Source: Betaproteobacteria bacterium (GTDB lineage Bacteria; Pseudomonadota; Gammaproteobacteria; Burkholderiales; Burkholderiaceae_C). From it: a stretch of DNA of 64,000 nt. The position numbers and the translations under genes were made by a program. The first letter of the stretch is position 1; each line of letters opens with the position of its first letter. This document shows positions 9,646 to 19,991 of the stretch, piece by piece. Where the stretch lies: contig JABCYW010000007.1 of the NCBI GenBank assembly GCA_013289985.1, positions 26,518 to 90,517 of the forward strand, in the 5' to 3' direction. The notes below the pieces were generated by a model. That model was given only the letters and a program-made list of their open reading frames with translations, searched no databases and was not told where the DNA came from.

Positions 9646-11072
9646 ACTCGATGATGACGCTCGCGCAAGCCGCCGCGATGGTGCCGGGTTCGGCGCTCGT
9701 CGGCGATGGCGCGCGGGCGTTCGAGCGCGTGCACACCGACACGCGCACGCTGCGCGCCGGCGACCTGTTCGTCGCGCTGAAGGGCGAGCGCTTCGACGCG
9801 CACGACTTCCTGCCGCAGGCGCGCGCCGCCGGCGCCGTGGCCGCGATCGGCACGCGCGGCGTGGCGGAGGCGGGACTCGACGGCCTCGTGGTCGGCGACC
9901 CGCTCGAGGCGCTGCAACAGCTGGCCGCCGGCTGGCGCCGCCGCTGGTTCGGCCAGGCGATCGCGGTCACCGGCAGCAACGGCAAGACCACCGTGACGCA
10001 GATGATCGCGTCCATCCTGCGCGCCGCGTACGGCGAGCGCTCGCACGCGACCGCGGGCAACCTCAACAACCACATCGGCGTGCCGCTGACGGTGCTGCAG
10101 CTGCGCGCGAGCCATCGCGCCGCGGTCATCGAGCTGGGCATGAACCACCCGGGCGAGATCGCCGTGCTGGCGCGCGTCGCGCAGGCCACGGTGGCGCTCG
10201 TCAACAACGCCCAGCGCGAGCACCAGGAATTCATGGGCACCGTCGAGGCCGTGGCGCGCGAGAACGGTGCCGCCATCGAGGCCCTGCCGGGCGACGGCGT
10301 GGCCGTGTTCCCGTGCGACGACGAGTACGCCGACGTCTGGCAGGCGCAGGCCGGCAAGCGCCGCTGCCTGCGCTTCGCGTTGGCCGACGGGCCGGACGGC
10401 GAGTGGCCGCGGGCCGAGATCTCGGCGCGTGCGCGCTGGGCGGACACCGCGTGGCACGTGGAGATGACCACGCCCGAGGGCCAGGCGCGCATGACGCTGC
10501 GGGCGCCGGGCCGGCACAACGTGCGCAACGCACTGGCCGCGACGGCCGCCGCGCTGGGCGCCGGCGTGCCGCTGGACGCGGTCGTGCGCGGCCTCGAGTC
10601 GTTCGCGCCGGTCAAGGGCCGCTCGCAGCTGAAGTCGCTGCGCCGCGCCGGCCGCGCGATCCCCCTCGTCGACGACACCTACAACGCCAACCCCGACTCC
10701 GTGCGCGCCGCCATCGACGTGCTGGCCGGCCTGCCGGCACCGCGCTGGCTGCTCCTGGGCGACATGGGCGAGGTCGGCGACCAGGGCCCGGCCTTCCACG
10801 AGGAGATCGGCGCGTACGCCAAGGCGCGCGGCATCGATCACTTCTGGTGTGCCGGCGTGCTGTGCGCGCATGCCGCGACGGCCTATGGCGCCGGCGCGCG
10901 CCACTTCGCCGACACGCCCGTGCTGCTCGCCGCGCTCGGCGCCTCGACCGCGTCCGAGCCGCCGTTCGCCGCTGTGCTGGTCAAGGGCTCGCGCTTCATG
11001 GGCATGGAACGCGTGGTGGCCCTGCTGGCCGCGCACGACGACAACGACAAGGGAGCCACCGATGCTGCTTAG
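9642..11072 (+). CDS. murF: UDP-MurNAc-tripeptide:D-Ala-D-Ala ligase MurF
   Basis: Adds D-alanyl-D-alanine to the UDP-MurNAc-tripeptide, the last cytoplasmic step of the stem peptide. It has 476 residues. The GTG at 9642 is preceded by GGAGGG at a good distance; the methionines four and five codons in are alternatives. The N-terminal domain shows [28 protein letters not shown], the central domain has [11 protein letters not shown] and [15 protein letters not shown], and the C-terminal domain has [15 protein letters not shown], all MurF signatures. Its last 11 bases overlap the start of mraY. Confidence 0.97.
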   Translation: MNSMMTLAQAAAMVPGSALVGDGARAFERVHTDTRTLRAGDLFVALKGERFDAHDFLPQARAAGAVAAIGTRGVAEAGLDGLVVGDPLEALQQLAAGWRRRWFGQAIAVTGSNGKTTVTQMIASILRAAYGERSHATAGNLNNHIGVPLTVLQLRASHRAAVIELGMNHPGEIAVLARVAQATVALVNNAQREHQEFMGTVEAVARENGAAIEALPGDGVAVFPCDDEYADVWQAQAGKRRCLRFALADGPDGEWPRAEISARARWADTAWHVEMTTPEGQARMTLRAPGRHNVRNALAATAAALGAGVPLDAVVRGLESFAPVKGRSQLKSLRRAGRAIPLVDDTYNANPDSVRAAIDVLAGLPAPRWLLLGDMGEVGDQGPAFHEEIGAYAKARGIDHFWCAGVLCAHAATAYGAGARHFADTPVLLAALGASTASEPPFAAVLVKGSRFMGMERVVALLAAHDDNDKGATDAA

Positions 11073-12243
11073 CCTCGCGTCCTGGCTGCAGGAGCACTAT
11101 CCGCAGAACTTCGGCTTCCTGCGCGTGTTCCAGTACCACACGTTCCGCGCGGTGATGGCGGCGATGACGGCGCTGCTGATCGGCCTGTTCTTCGGCCCGT
11201 GGGTCATCCGCCGCCTGACGGAGCTGAAGATCGGCCAGCCGATCCGCGAGTACGGCGTGCAGTCGCACATGGTCAAGCGCGGCACGCCCACGATGGGCGG
11301 CGTGCTGGTGCTGATCGGCATCGCCATCGCCACGCTGTTGTGGAGCGACTGGAGCAACCGCTTCGTCTGGATCGTGATGCTCGTGACCTTCGGCTTCGGC
11401 GCCGTCGGCTGGTCGGACGACTGGCGCAAGGTGGTGCAGAAGAACCCCGAGGGCATGCCTTCGCGCGAGAAGTACATGTGGCAGTCGCTGATCGGGCTGG
11501 TGGCCGCGCTGTACCTGGCGTTCAGCGTGTCGGAGACCTCCAACCTGCGCGTGCTGGAGCTGTTCGTGCGCTGGGTGCAGAGCGGCTTCGCCAACGACCT
11601 GCCGCCCAAGGCCGACCTGATGCTGCCGTTCTTCAAGACCGTCAGCTACCCGCTGGGGGTGTTCGGCTTCATCGCGATGACCTACTTCGTGATCGTGGGC
11701 GCCAGCAACGCGGTCAACCTCACCGACGGCCTCGACGGCCTGGCCATCATGCCGGTGGTGCTGGTGGCGGGCGCGCTGGGCCTGTTCGCCTACATCGTGG
11801 GCAACGCGGTGTATTCGAAGTACCTGCTGTTCCCCTACATCCCGGGCGCCGGCGAGCTGCTGATCTTCTGCTCGGCGATCGCCGGCGCGGGGCTCGCGTT
11901 CCTGTGGTTCAACGCGCATCCGGCGCAGGTGTTCATGGGCGACGTGGGCGCGCTGGCGCTCGGCGGCGCGCTGGGCACCGTGGCCGTGATCACGCGCCAG
12001 GAGATCGTGCTGGGGATCATGGGCGGCGTGTTCGTGGCCGAGGCGCTGTCGGTGATGGCGCAGGTGAGCTACTTCAAGTACACGAAGCGCAAGTACGGCG
12101 AGGGCCGCCGCATCCTGAAGATGGCGCCGCTGCACCACCATTTCGAGAAGTCCGGCTGGACCGAGACGCAGGTCGTGATCCGCTTCTGGATCGTCACGAT
12201 GCTGCTGTGCCTGGTCGGCCTCGCGAGCCTGAAGCTGCGTTGA
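11062..12243 (+). CDS. mraY: Phospho-MurNAc-pentapeptide translocase MraY
   Basis: An integral membrane enzyme that moves phospho-MurNAc-pentapeptide onto undecaprenyl phosphate to make lipid I. It has 393 residues and about ten membrane helices. The start ATG at 11062 ([14 protein letters not shown]) lies inside the end of murF. Catalytic and magnesium-binding motifs are visible: KRGTPTMGG, the DD pair in [20 protein letters not shown], and the histidine cluster [11 protein letters not shown] near the C-terminus. The length and motifs are normal. murD begins 16 bases downstream. Confidence 0.98.
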   Translation: MLLSLASWLQEHYPQNFGFLRVFQYHTFRAVMAAMTALLIGLFFGPWVIRRLTELKIGQPIREYGVQSHMVKRGTPTMGGVLVLIGIAIATLLWSDWSNRFVWIVMLVTFGFGAVGWSDDWRKVVQKNPEGMPSREKYMWQSLIGLVAALYLAFSVSETSNLRVLELFVRWVQSGFANDLPPKADLMLPFFKTVSYPLGVFGFIAMTYFVIVGASNAVNLTDGLDGLAIMPVVLVAGALGLFAYIVGNAVYSKYLLFPYIPGAGELLIFCSAIAGAGLAFLWFNAHPAQVFMGDVGALALGGALGTVAVITRQEIVLGIMGGVFVAEALSVMAQVSYFKYTKRKYGEGRRILKMAPLHHHFEKSGWTETQVVIRFWIVTMLLCLVGLASLKLR

Positions 12244-12259
12244 GGTCATTGGAAAAAGC

Positions 12260-14350
12260 GTGAACGACCTGTCCGACAAGAACGTGCTGATCCTGGGGCT
12301 GGGCGCCTCGGGCCTGGCCATGGCGCGCTGGTGCGCCGGCCAGGGCGCGCGCGTTCGCGTGTGGGACTCGCGGGCGAATCCGCCGCAGGCCGCGGCGCTG
12401 GCCGCCGAGGTCGAGGGCAGCACGTTCTTCTCGGGCGACCTGGGCGCCGACGCGCTGGACGGCATCGCCCGCGTCTACAAGAGTCCGGGCCTGGGCCCCA
12501 ACGACGCGCGCCTGGCCGCGTTGCTGCAGGCCGCGCGTGCGGCCAACGTCCCGGTGCGCGGCGAGCTGGACCTGTTCTCGCAGGCGCTCGCGCAGCTGAA
12601 GGCCGAGCGCGGCTACGTGCCGAAGATCCTGGCCATCACGGGCACCAACGGCAAGACCACCACCACGTCGCTCGCCGGCCAGCTGGTGGAGCGCGCCGGC
12701 CGCAGCGTGGCCGTGGCGGGCAACATCGGCCCGACGATGCTGGACACGCTGGCCGCGGCGATCGCCGCGCAGGCCGTGGCCGACGTCGAGGCCGCCGAGC
12801 AGGCCGCGGCGCAGGCCGTGATCGATGCCGAGGAAGCCGCCGACAAGGCCGCGCAGGACGCGATCACCCAGGAGGTCGCGCGCGCGGCCGCCGAGAAGCA
12901 GGCGCGGCTCGACGCCGAGCTGCGCGCCGCCGACGAGGCGAAGGCTGCCGTGGTCGCCGCGGCCGCGCAGGCCAAGGCGGACGCCGCGGCGGCCAAGACG
13001 GCCCGCGCGGAGGCTCGCGCCGCCAAGGCCGCGGCCAAGGCCAATCCGGATGCGGCGCTCGAGATGCCGGTCGAGGCCGACGCTCCGTTGGAAGAACTGG
13101 TAGAGACCGAGGACGCCGACGAACTGCGCGAACTCGCCGCCCTCGACGGCAGCGACGTGCCCGCGCAACTGGCCGACGACGTGGACGAGGCCCACGCCGA
13201 CGAGGCGCTGGCCGCCGAGACGGCCGAGGTCGCCGAGGCCGTCGCGAAGCTGCCCGACGACGACGCGCCCTCCATCGTGCTGATCCCGCCGCCCCCGGCC
13301 GACCCGGTGTTCAGCCACCTGCCGCAGGTGTGGGTGCTGGAGCTCTCCAGCTTCCAGCTCGACGAGGTGCAGGACTTCGCTCCGAGCGCCGCCACGGTGC
13401 TCAACGTCACCCAGGACCACCTGGACTGGCACGGCACGATGGCCGCCTACGCCGCGGCCAAGGCGCGCATCTTCGGCACCGATGCCATGCCCGACACCGT
13501 GATGGTGATCAACCGCGACGACGCGGCGGTCGAGGCCATGATCCCGCCGCCGGTCACGGTCAAGCCCACGCGGCGGGGCGAGCGCGCGAAGCTCGTGCAC
13601 CGCCGCGTCGTCCGCTTCGGCCTGGACGCGCCGCGCGAGCCGGGCGACTTCGGCCTCGTCGACGAGATGGGCATGGCCTGGCTCGTTCGCGCGATGGAGC
13701 TCGATCCGACGATCAGGCGCAAGCCCGGCGACGAGCTCGAGCTGGTGATCCAGCGCCTGATGCCCGCCGACGCGCTGCGCATCCGCGGCCGCCACAACGC
13801 CTCCAACGCGCTGGCGGCGCTCGCGCTCGCGAGCTCGGTGGGGATCCCGCTCGCGCCGATGCTGCACGGCCTGCGCGAGTACCGTGGCGAGCCGCACCGC
13901 GTCGAGCCCATCGGCATGGTCGGACAGGTGGAGTTCTTCGACGACTCCAAGGGCACCAACGTCGGCGCCACCGTGGCCGCGCTCGATGGCCTGGGCCAGG
14001 ATCGCATGCCCTCGAAGCTGGTGGTGATCCTGGGCGGCGACGGCAAGGGCCAGGACTTCGCGCCGCTGGCCGAGCCGCTGCGCCGGCACGCCCGCGCGGC
14101 CGCGACGATCGGCAAGGATGCCGAGGCGATCGAAGCCATCCTCCTGTCGGCCGGCGTGCCGTTCCAGCGCCATCCCACGCTGGAGGAGGCCACGCGCTGG
14201 GCGCATGCGCAAGCCCTGGGCAGCGACGCCGTGCTGCTGAGCCCGGCCTGCGCGAGCCTCGACATGTTCCGCGACTACAAGCACCGCGCCGACGTGTTCG
14301 TCGCCACGGTGCGCGACATCGCCGACGATGCAGGCGAGGTGCTCGCATGA
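12260..14350 (+). CDS. murD: UDP-MurNAc-L-Ala:D-Glu ligase MurD with a ~190-residue insertion
   Basis: Adds D-glutamate to UDP-MurNAc-L-alanine. All expected parts are present: [16 protein letters not shown] at the N-terminus, P-loop GTNGKTTTT at 128-136, [11 protein letters not shown] at 154-164, LELSSFQL at 360-367, DHLDWHGTM at 386-394, [14 protein letters not shown] in domain 3 and the C-terminal [11 protein letters not shown] and SPACASLD. The protein has 696 residues against about 440-510 in the family. The extra length sits at about 165-354, between two adjacent strands of the ATPase domain. Residues 170-262 are Ala/Glu/Lys/Arg-rich and read as long helix; 263-335 are acidic; a PPPP turn leads back to the core. 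The frame is unbroken and codon use matches the rest. It starts at GTG 12260 and overlaps ftsW by ATGA. Confidence 0.96.
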   Translation: MNDLSDKNVLILGLGASGLAMARWCAGQGARVRVWDSRANPPQAAALAAEVEGSTFFSGDLGADALDGIARVYKSPGLGPNDARLAALLQAARAANVPVRGELDLFSQALAQLKAERGYVPKILAITGTNGKTTTTSLAGQLVERAGRSVAVAGNIGPTMLDTLAAAIAAQAVADVEAAEQAAAQAVIDAEEAADKAAQDAITQEVARAAAEKQARLDAELRAADEAKAAVVAAAAQAKADAAAAKTARAEARAAKAAAKANPDAALEMPVEADAPLEELVETEDADELRELAALDGSDVPAQLADDVDEAHADEALAAETAEVAEAVAKLPDDDAPSIVLIPPPPADPVFSHLPQVWVLELSSFQLDEVQDFAPSAATVLNVTQDHLDWHGTMAAYAAAKARIFGTDAMPDTVMVINRDDAAVEAMIPPPVTVKPTRRGERAKLVHRRVVRFGLDAPREPGDFGLVDEMGMAWLVRAMELDPTIRRKPGDELELVIQRLMPADALRIRGRHNASNALAALALASSVGIPLAPMLHGLREYRGEPHRVEPIGMVGQVEFFDDSKGTNVGATVAALDGLGQDRMPSKLVVILGGDGKGQDFAPLAEPLRRHARAAATIGKDAEAIEAILLSAGVPFQRHPTLEEATRWAHAQALGSDAVLLSPACASLDMFRDYKHRADVFVATVRDIADDAGEVLA

Positions 14351-15627
14351 GTGCTTTCGCGCTCCTCAAGCAGCATTTGCCGGAATGGCCGGGCTTCCGT
14401 CCGGGCGAGTGGTTCCGCAAGCGCCGCGAGGCCGCGTCGGGCGACGAGCGCGTGCCGATCCGCGACTGGGTCGACGCGGGCCGGCCCACGCGCGTGATGG
14501 GCGTCGACTCGGCGCTGATCTGGGTGGTGTCGGCGCTGCTCGCGTTCGGCCTCGTGATGGTCTATTCGGCGTCGGTGGCGCTGCCCGACAGCCCGCGCTT
14601 CGCGCTGTACACGTCCACGCACTTCCTGAGCCGCCAGGCGCTGTTCATCGCCATCGGGCTCGTGTGCGCGTTCGCCACCGCGCAGATCCCGATCGCGGTG
14701 TGGGAGAAGTGGGCGCCGTGGATCTTCGCGCTCGCGATGCTGCTGCTGTTCCTCGTGCTCATCCCGCACATCGGCAAGGGCGTCAACGGCGCGCGCCGCT
14801 GGATCCCGATGGGCCTGCTGAACTTCCAGCCCAGCGAGCTCGCCAAGCTGGGCATGTGCATGTACGCGGCCAGCTACATGGTGCGCAAGATGGACGTCAA
14901 GGAGCACTTCGTCAAGGCCGTGTGGCCGATGGCGGTGGCCCTCGGCGTGATCGGCGTGCTGCTGCTGGCCGAGCCGGACATGGGCGCGTTCATGGTGATC
15001 GCCGCGATCGCGCTGGGCGTGCTGTTCCTGGGCGGCGTGAACGGGCGCATGTTCCTGCTGAGCGTGGGCGTGCTGCTGGGGGCGTTCACGCTGATGATCG
15101 TGTTCTCCGAGTTCCGCCGCCAGCGCATCTTCGCGTACCTCGATCCATGGAACCCGACCTACGCGCAGGGCAAGGCCTACCAGCTCACGCACTCGCTGAT
15201 CGCGTTCGGCCGGGGCGAGATCTTCGGCCAGGGGCTGGGCAACTCCATCGAGAAGCTGCACTACCTGCCCGAGGCGCACACCGACTTCCTGCTGGCCGTG
15301 ATCGGCGAGGAACTCGGCTTCGCCGGCGTGTTCATCATCGTGGCGGCGTTCTTCTGGCTGACCCGCCGCCTGTTCATCATCGGCCGCCAGGCGATCGCGC
15401 TCGACCGCGTGTTCGCCGGCCTGATGTGCCAGGGCGTGGGCCTGTGGATGGGCGCACAGTCGTTCATCAACTTCGGCGTGAACCTGGGCGTGCTGCCCAC
15501 CAAGGGCCTGACGCTGCCGCTCCTGAGCTACGGCGGCTCGGGCGTGGTGCTCAACCTCGTCGCGCTGGCGCTGGTGCTGCGCGTCGACATGGAAAGCCGC
15601 GCCTTGATGCGGGGAGGTCGCGCATGA
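14347..15627 (+). CDS. ftsW: Septal peptidoglycan polymerase FtsW
   Basis: A SEDS-family glycosyltransferase that polymerises lipid II at the septum with FtsI. It has 426 residues and ten membrane helices after an unusually long polar N-terminus of about 52 residues ([14 protein letters not shown] to RVMGVDSAL). Signature segments are [58 protein letters not shown] and [16 protein letters not shown]. The ATG overlaps the murD stop and the stop overlaps the ATG of murG. The long N-terminus could contact other divisome proteins in the cytoplasm, but nothing in it is recognisable. Confidence 0.97.
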   Translation: MSAFALLKQHLPEWPGFRPGEWFRKRREAASGDERVPIRDWVDAGRPTRVMGVDSALIWVVSALLAFGLVMVYSASVALPDSPRFALYTSTHFLSRQALFIAIGLVCAFATAQIPIAVWEKWAPWIFALAMLLLFLVLIPHIGKGVNGARRWIPMGLLNFQPSELAKLGMCMYAASYMVRKMDVKEHFVKAVWPMAVALGVIGVLLLAEPDMGAFMVIAAIALGVLFLGGVNGRMFLLSVGVLLGAFTLMIVFSEFRRQRIFAYLDPWNPTYAQGKAYQLTHSLIAFGRGEIFGQGLGNSIEKLHYLPEAHTDFLLAVIGEELGFAGVFIIVAAFFWLTRRLFIIGRQAIALDRVFAGLMCQGVGLWMGAQSFINFGVNLGVLPTKGLTLPLLSYGGSGVVLNLVALALVLRVDMESRALMRGGRA

Positions 15628-16721
15628 GCGGTCAACTCGTCACCAAGGCTCCGCGCCACCTCGTGGTGATGGCGGCCGGCACCGGCGGCCACGTGATGCC
15701 GGGCCTCGCGGTCGCGCGCGAGGTGATCGCGCGCGGCTGGACGGTCAGCTGGCTGGGCACGCGCACGGGCATGGAGAACCGGCTCGTGCCGCCGTCGGGC
15801 ATCCCGCTGGACACGATCAACTTCGCCGGCGTGCGCGGCAAGGGCGTGCTGGGCATGTTCAAGGGCCTGCTGCAGCTGGCCTCGGCCTTCGGGGCGTGCA
15901 GGCACATCCTGCGCACGCGCAACGCATCGGCCGTGCTGGGCATGGGCGGCTACGTGTGCGTGCCGGGCGGCAAGGTGGCGCGCCGGATGAAGAAGCCGCT
16001 GGTGCTGGTCAACGCCGATGCCGCGCTGCTGCTGTCCAACAAGTCCTTGCTGTCGGCCTGCGACGTGATCGCGTTCGGCTTCGACGGCGACGACGCGCGC
16101 GCCACGCCCAAGGCGCTGGTCACCGGCAACCCGGTGCGCGCCGAGATCGAGGCCATCGCGCCGCCGGCCCAGCGCTTCGAGCGCCGCAGCGGCCCGCTGC
16201 GCGTGCTGCTGGTGGGCGGCAGCCTGGGCGCCAAGGTGCTCAACGAGACGCTGCCGCAGGCGCTCAAGCTGATTCCCGCCGGCGAGCGCCCGCGCGTGAC
16301 GCACCAGACGGGCGAGAAGAACTGGGAATCCGTGCAGGCCGAATACCACGCGCGCGGCATCGAGGCCGAGGTCGTGCCCTTCATCGACGACATGCCGCGC
16401 CGGCTGGCCGACTGCGACCTGATCGTGTGCCGTGCCGGCGCGATCACCGTCAGCGAGCTGTGCGCCGCCGGCGTCGCCAGCGTGCTGGTGCCGCTGGTCA
16501 TCAGCACCACCTCCCATCAACGCGACAACGCGAAATACATGGCCGGGCACGGCGCCGCGCGCCACCTGCCGCAGGCCGAGCTGACGCCCGAACGCCTGGC
16601 CGCCGAGCTGCGCGCGGCCACGCGCGCGGACCTGCTCGCGATGGCGGAACGCGCTCGCGCCCTTGCGCGACCGCAGGCGGCGGCGCGTGTCGCTGACGAA
16701 CTAGAAAGGCTCGTGGCATGA
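15624..16721 (+). CDS. murG: Lipid II synthase MurG (undecaprenyl-PP-MurNAc-pentapeptide GlcNAc transferase)
   Basis: A GT-B glycosyltransferase on the inner face of the membrane that adds GlcNAc to lipid I. It has 365 residues. The glycine-rich loops are intact: [16 protein letters not shown] at 16-31, [11 protein letters not shown] at 106-116 and [14 protein letters not shown] at 195-208. In the N-terminal domain the usual HEQN motif is replaced by VNAD at 129-132 ([15 protein letters not shown]), where related enzymes shape the acceptor cleft. I believe this variant recurs in some Burkholderiales, but I cannot check that here. ATGA overlaps join it to ftsW and murC. Confidence 0.96.
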   Translation: MSGQLVTKAPRHLVVMAAGTGGHVMPGLAVAREVIARGWTVSWLGTRTGMENRLVPPSGIPLDTINFAGVRGKGVLGMFKGLLQLASAFGACRHILRTRNASAVLGMGGYVCVPGGKVARRMKKPLVLVNADAALLLSNKSLLSACDVIAFGFDGDDARATPKALVTGNPVRAEIEAIAPPAQRFERRSGPLRVLLVGGSLGAKVLNETLPQALKLIPAGERPRVTHQTGEKNWESVQAEYHARGIEAEVVPFIDDMPRRLADCDLIVCRAGAITVSELCAAGVASVLVPLVISTTSHQRDNAKYMAGHGAARHLPQAELTPERLAAELRAATRADLLAMAERARALARPQAAARVADELERLVA

Positions 16722-18139
16722 AACACGCAGTCAAGAAGATCCATTTCGTGGGCGTCGGCGGCGCCGGAATGTCCGGCATCGCCGAGATCCTGCACAACCT
16801 CGGCTACGAGGTCTCCGGCTCCGACCAGTCCGACAGCGCCACCTCGCGCCGCCTGGCCTCGCTGGGCATCCGCGTCTGCGTGGGCCACGACGCGGCCAAC
16901 ATCGCCGACGCGCAGGCGGTGGTCACCTCCACGGCCGTGAAGGGCGACAACCCCGAGGTGATCGCGGCGCGCGCCAGACGCATTCCCGTGGTGCCGCGCG
17001 CGGTGATGCTGGCCGAGCTGATGCGCCTGAAGAAGGGCATCGCCATCGCGGGCACGCACGGCAAGACCACCACCACGTCGCTGGTCACCAGCGTGCTGGC
17101 CGAGGCCGGCGTCGACCCCACCTTCGTCATCGGCGGCAGGCTGAACTCGGCCGGCGCCAACTCGCGCCTGGGCTCGGGCGAGTACATCGTGGTGGAGGCC
17201 GACGAGTCCGACGCGTCGTTCCTGAACCTGATGCCCATCCTCTCCGTCGTCACCAATATCGACGCCGACCACATGGACACCTACGGCCACGACTTCGCGC
17301 GCCTGAAAGCCGCGTTCGTGGAGTTCCTGCACCGCATGCCGTTCTACGGCTCGGCCATCGTCTGCGGCGACGACCCCGGCGTGCGCTCCATCATCCCGAT
17401 GGTCTCGCGCCCGGTGATCACCTACGGCATGAACGAGGACGTGCAGGTGCGCGCCGTGGACGTGCAGGCGCTCGAGGGCGGCCAGATGCGCTTCACCTGC
17501 CAGCGGCGCAACGGCGTGCAGATGCCGGACTTCGCGGTGACGCTGAACCTGCCCGGCGAGCACAACGTGCGCAACGCGCTGGCCGCGATCGCCGTGGCCA
17601 CCGAGCTGGAGCTGCCCGACGCGGCCATCCAGCGCGCGCTCGAGGGCTTCACCGGCGTCGGCCGCCGCTTCCAGCGCTATGGCGAGCTGCCGGTGGACGC
17701 GGAAAAGGGCGGCGGCGCGTTCACGCTCATCGACGACTACGGCCACCACCCGGTGGAGATGGCCGCGGTGATCGCCGCCGCGCGCGGCGCGTTCCCGCAG
17801 CGCCGGCTGGTGCTCGCGTTCCAGCCGCACCGCTACACGCGCACCCGCGACTGCTTCGAGGACTTCGTCAAGGTGATGGGCCAGGCCGATTCCATCCTGC
17901 TGACCGAGGTGTACTCGGCCGGCGAGGCGCCCATCGTCGCGGCCGACGGCCGTTCGCTGGCGCGCGCGCTGCGCGTGGCCGGCAAGGTGGACCCCGTGTT
18001 CGTGGACGACGTGGGCGACCTGGCCGCGGCCATCGTCGACCACGCGCGCGGCGGCGACGTGGTGATCTCGATGGGCGCGGGCTCCATCGCGGCCGTGCCT
18101 CAGCGCGTGGCCGACATGAAGACAGGAGCGGCGCAATGA
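16718..18139 (+). CDS. murC: UDP-N-acetylmuramate:L-alanine ligase MurC
   Basis: Starts the stem peptide by joining L-alanine to UDP-MurNAc. It has 473 residues, the usual length. Visible motifs are [17 protein letters not shown] at the N-terminal Rossmann fold, the P-loop [32 protein letters not shown] and the C-terminal [10 protein letters not shown] and FQPHRYTRT. The ATG at 16718 overlaps the murG stop, and the stop overlaps ddlB. It is one link in an unbroken chain of ATGA overlaps from murD to ddlB, so its expression is probably coupled to its neighbours. Confidence 0.98.
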   Translation: MKHAVKKIHFVGVGGAGMSGIAEILHNLGYEVSGSDQSDSATSRRLASLGIRVCVGHDAANIADAQAVVTSTAVKGDNPEVIAARARRIPVVPRAVMLAELMRLKKGIAIAGTHGKTTTTSLVTSVLAEAGVDPTFVIGGRLNSAGANSRLGSGEYIVVEADESDASFLNLMPILSVVTNIDADHMDTYGHDFARLKAAFVEFLHRMPFYGSAIVCGDDPGVRSIIPMVSRPVITYGMNEDVQVRAVDVQALEGGQMRFTCQRRNGVQMPDFAVTLNLPGEHNVRNALAAIAVATELELPDAAIQRALEGFTGVGRRFQRYGELPVDAEKGGGAFTLIDDYGHHPVEMAAVIAAARGAFPQRRLVLAFQPHRYTRTRDCFEDFVKVMGQADSILLTEVYSAGEAPIVAADGRSLARALRVAGKVDPVFVDDVGDLAAAIVDHARGGDVVISMGAGSIAAVPQRVADMKTGAAQ

Positions 18140-19152
18140 ACTTCATTTCATTGACCCCCGACGAGGCGAGGAAGCTGGGCAAGGTGGCCGTGCTGATGGG
18201 CGGTACCTCGGCCGAACGCGAGATCTCGCTGCTGTCGGGCGCGGGCGTGCTGGCCGCGCTGAAGTCGGGCGGCTTCGACGCGCACGCGTTCGATCCGGCC
18301 GAGCGCCCGCTCGACGAGCTCAGGCGCGACGGCTTCGCGCGCTGCTTCATCGCGCTGCACGGCCGCCACGGCGAGGACGGCTGCATCCAGGGCGCGCTCG
18401 AACTGCTGGGCATCCCCTACACGGGCCCGGGCCCGATGGCCTCGGCCATCGCGATGGACAAGGTGATGACCAAGCGCGTCTGGCGCGCCGAGGTGCTGCC
18501 CACGCCGCGCGGCCGCGTGCTGAGCCGCGAGGAGCAGGTCGACAAGTACGTCTCCAAGGTGCCCGACGAGCTGGGCCTGCCGCTGATCGTCAAGCCGCCG
18601 CACGAGGGCTCGTCGGTGGGCGTGACCAAGGTCAAGGGCTGGTCGCAGATGAACGAGGCCGTGGCGCTGGCCGCGGGCTACGACGTCGACGTGCTGTGCG
18701 AGGAGTTCATCGATGGCGACGAGGTGACCGTGGCCGTGGTGGGCGAGGGCATGGACACGATGGCGCTGCCGGTGGTGCGCATCGTCGCGCCCGACGGCCA
18801 GTACGACCTGCAGAACAAGTACTTCACCGACGTCGTGAAGTACCACTGCCCCAGCGGCCTGCCCGACGCCGAGGAGAAGACCGTGCAGCGCCTGGCCGTG
18901 GCCGCGTACCGCGCGCTGGGCTGCCGCGGCTGGAGCCGGGCCGACCTGATCATCCGCCACTCGGATCGCAAGCCCTTCCTGATCGAGATGAACACGTCGC
19001 CGGGCATGACCACGCACTCGCTGGTGCCGATGGCCGCGCGCGCCGTGGGCCTGTCGTACGAGGCGCTGTGCGCGCACCTGCTGGCCACCGCCGCGCTGGA
19101 CCCGGTGGGCAAGGGCGGCAAGGCCGCGAAGAACGAGCAGCCGAGCGCGTGA
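18136..19152 (+). CDS. ddlB: D-alanine--D-alanine ligase DdlB
   Basis: An ATP-grasp enzyme that makes the D-Ala-D-Ala dipeptide used by MurF. It has 338 residues. N-terminal [21 protein letters not shown], central [27 protein letters not shown], and the C-terminal metal and substrate loop [21 protein letters not shown] are diagnostic. The C-terminus carries a short Lys/Ala-rich tail ([11 protein letters not shown]) beyond the conserved domain. The start overlaps murC and the last base of its stop is the first base of the ftsQ ATG. Confidence 0.98.
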   Translation: MNFISLTPDEARKLGKVAVLMGGTSAEREISLLSGAGVLAALKSGGFDAHAFDPAERPLDELRRDGFARCFIALHGRHGEDGCIQGALELLGIPYTGPGPMASAIAMDKVMTKRVWRAEVLPTPRGRVLSREEQVDKYVSKVPDELGLPLIVKPPHEGSSVGVTKVKGWSQMNEAVALAAGYDVDVLCEEFIDGDEVTVAVVGEGMDTMALPVVRIVAPDGQYDLQNKYFTDVVKYHCPSGLPDAEEKTVQRLAVAAYRALGCRGWSRADLIIRHSDRKPFLIEMNTSPGMTTHSLVPMAARAVGLSYEALCAHLLATAALDPVGKGGKAAKNEQPSA

Positions 19153-19979
19153 TGCTGCTGCGCCAACCCGCCACCCCCGACAACGCGCCCGCCGGCGCGC
19201 TGCCGGTGGACGTGCGCCTGATGAACGCGATCGCCGGGATCGTGTTCGTGCTCGCGCTGGCGGCGTTGGTGGCGGCGGGGCTGGCGTGGGCCGCGCGCCG
19301 GCCGCAGTTCCAGTTCGGCGACGTGCGCCTGGAGGGCGACCTGCAGCGCAACAGCGTGACCACCGTGCGCGCCAACGCGATGCCGCACCTGGCGGGCAAC
19401 TTCTTCACGATGGACCTGGCCCGCGCGCGCGCCGCGTTCGAGCAGGTGCCGTGGGTGCGCCGCGCGGTCGTGCGCCGCGTGTGGCCCAACCGGCTGGTGG
19501 TGGCGCTGGAGGAGCACCAGCCCGTCGCGCTGTGGGAAGGCGACGAGAGCAGCGACAAGATGGTCAACAGCCACGGCGAGGTCTTCGAGGCCAACGTGGG
19601 CGACGTCGAGGACGACAGCCTGCCGCAGTTCGCCGGCCCCGACGGCACGTCGGCGCAGGTGCTGGACATGTACCGCCGCCTGCAGCCGCTGTTCTCGGGC
19701 ATGGACGCGGAGATGGTGGCCCTGCGGCTGTCGGGCCGCGGCAGCTGGAAGGTGGATCTCGACGACGGCGCGACGATCGAGCTGGGCCGGGGCACGCAGG
19801 ACGAGGTGGTGGAGCGCACGACGCGCTTCATCCGCACGCTGCCCCAGGTGCTCGACAAGTTCCACGCGCCGCTGGAGACCGCCGACCTGCGCCATGCGGA
19901 AGGCTATGCAGTGAAGTTGAAGGGGTTGTCGGTGAACGCTGACGCGAAGCAGCCGCAACAGCCCTCGAGCAAGCAATAG
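19152..19979 (+). CDS. ftsQ: Cell division protein FtsQ
   Basis: A bitopic divisome protein linking FtsL/FtsB to upstream components. It has 275 residues: a cytoplasmic tail, one membrane helix (AIAGIVFVLALAALVAAGLAWA, about 26-45), then the POTRA domain (FQFGDVRLEGDLQRNSVTTV) and the FtsQ/DivIB domain with VPWVRRAVVRRVWPNRLVVALEEHQPVALW. The ATG at 19152 shares one base with the ddlB stop; a GTG directly before it at 19149 is also in frame. The tail is Gln/Ser/Lys-rich and disordered. ftsA follows after 12 bases with an AGGAAACGG Shine-Dalgarno. Confidence 0.95.
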   Translation: MLLRQPATPDNAPAGALPVDVRLMNAIAGIVFVLALAALVAAGLAWAARRPQFQFGDVRLEGDLQRNSVTTVRANAMPHLAGNFFTMDLARARAAFEQVPWVRRAVVRRVWPNRLVVALEEHQPVALWEGDESSDKMVNSHGEVFEANVGDVEDDSLPQFAGPDGTSAQVLDMYRRLQPLFSGMDAEMVALRLSGRGSWKVDLDDGATIELGRGTQDEVVERTTRFIRTLPQVLDKFHAPLETADLRHAEGYAVKLKGLSVNADAKQPQQPSSKQ

Positions 19980-19991
19980 GAAACGGACAGC

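Noticed and set aside
12194..14284. A 696-codon minus-strand frame opposite murD.
   Set aside because: It mirrors murD, has long His/Arg/Val low-complexity runs typical of antisense frames in GC-rich genes, and no family motif. The plus strand has all MurD motifs.
12260..14350. The idea that MurD is long because of a frameshift or a fusion with another gene.
   Set aside because: The frame is continuous and the extra sequence is internal, between two core strands, with conserved MurD motifs on both sides. No second known domain is present.
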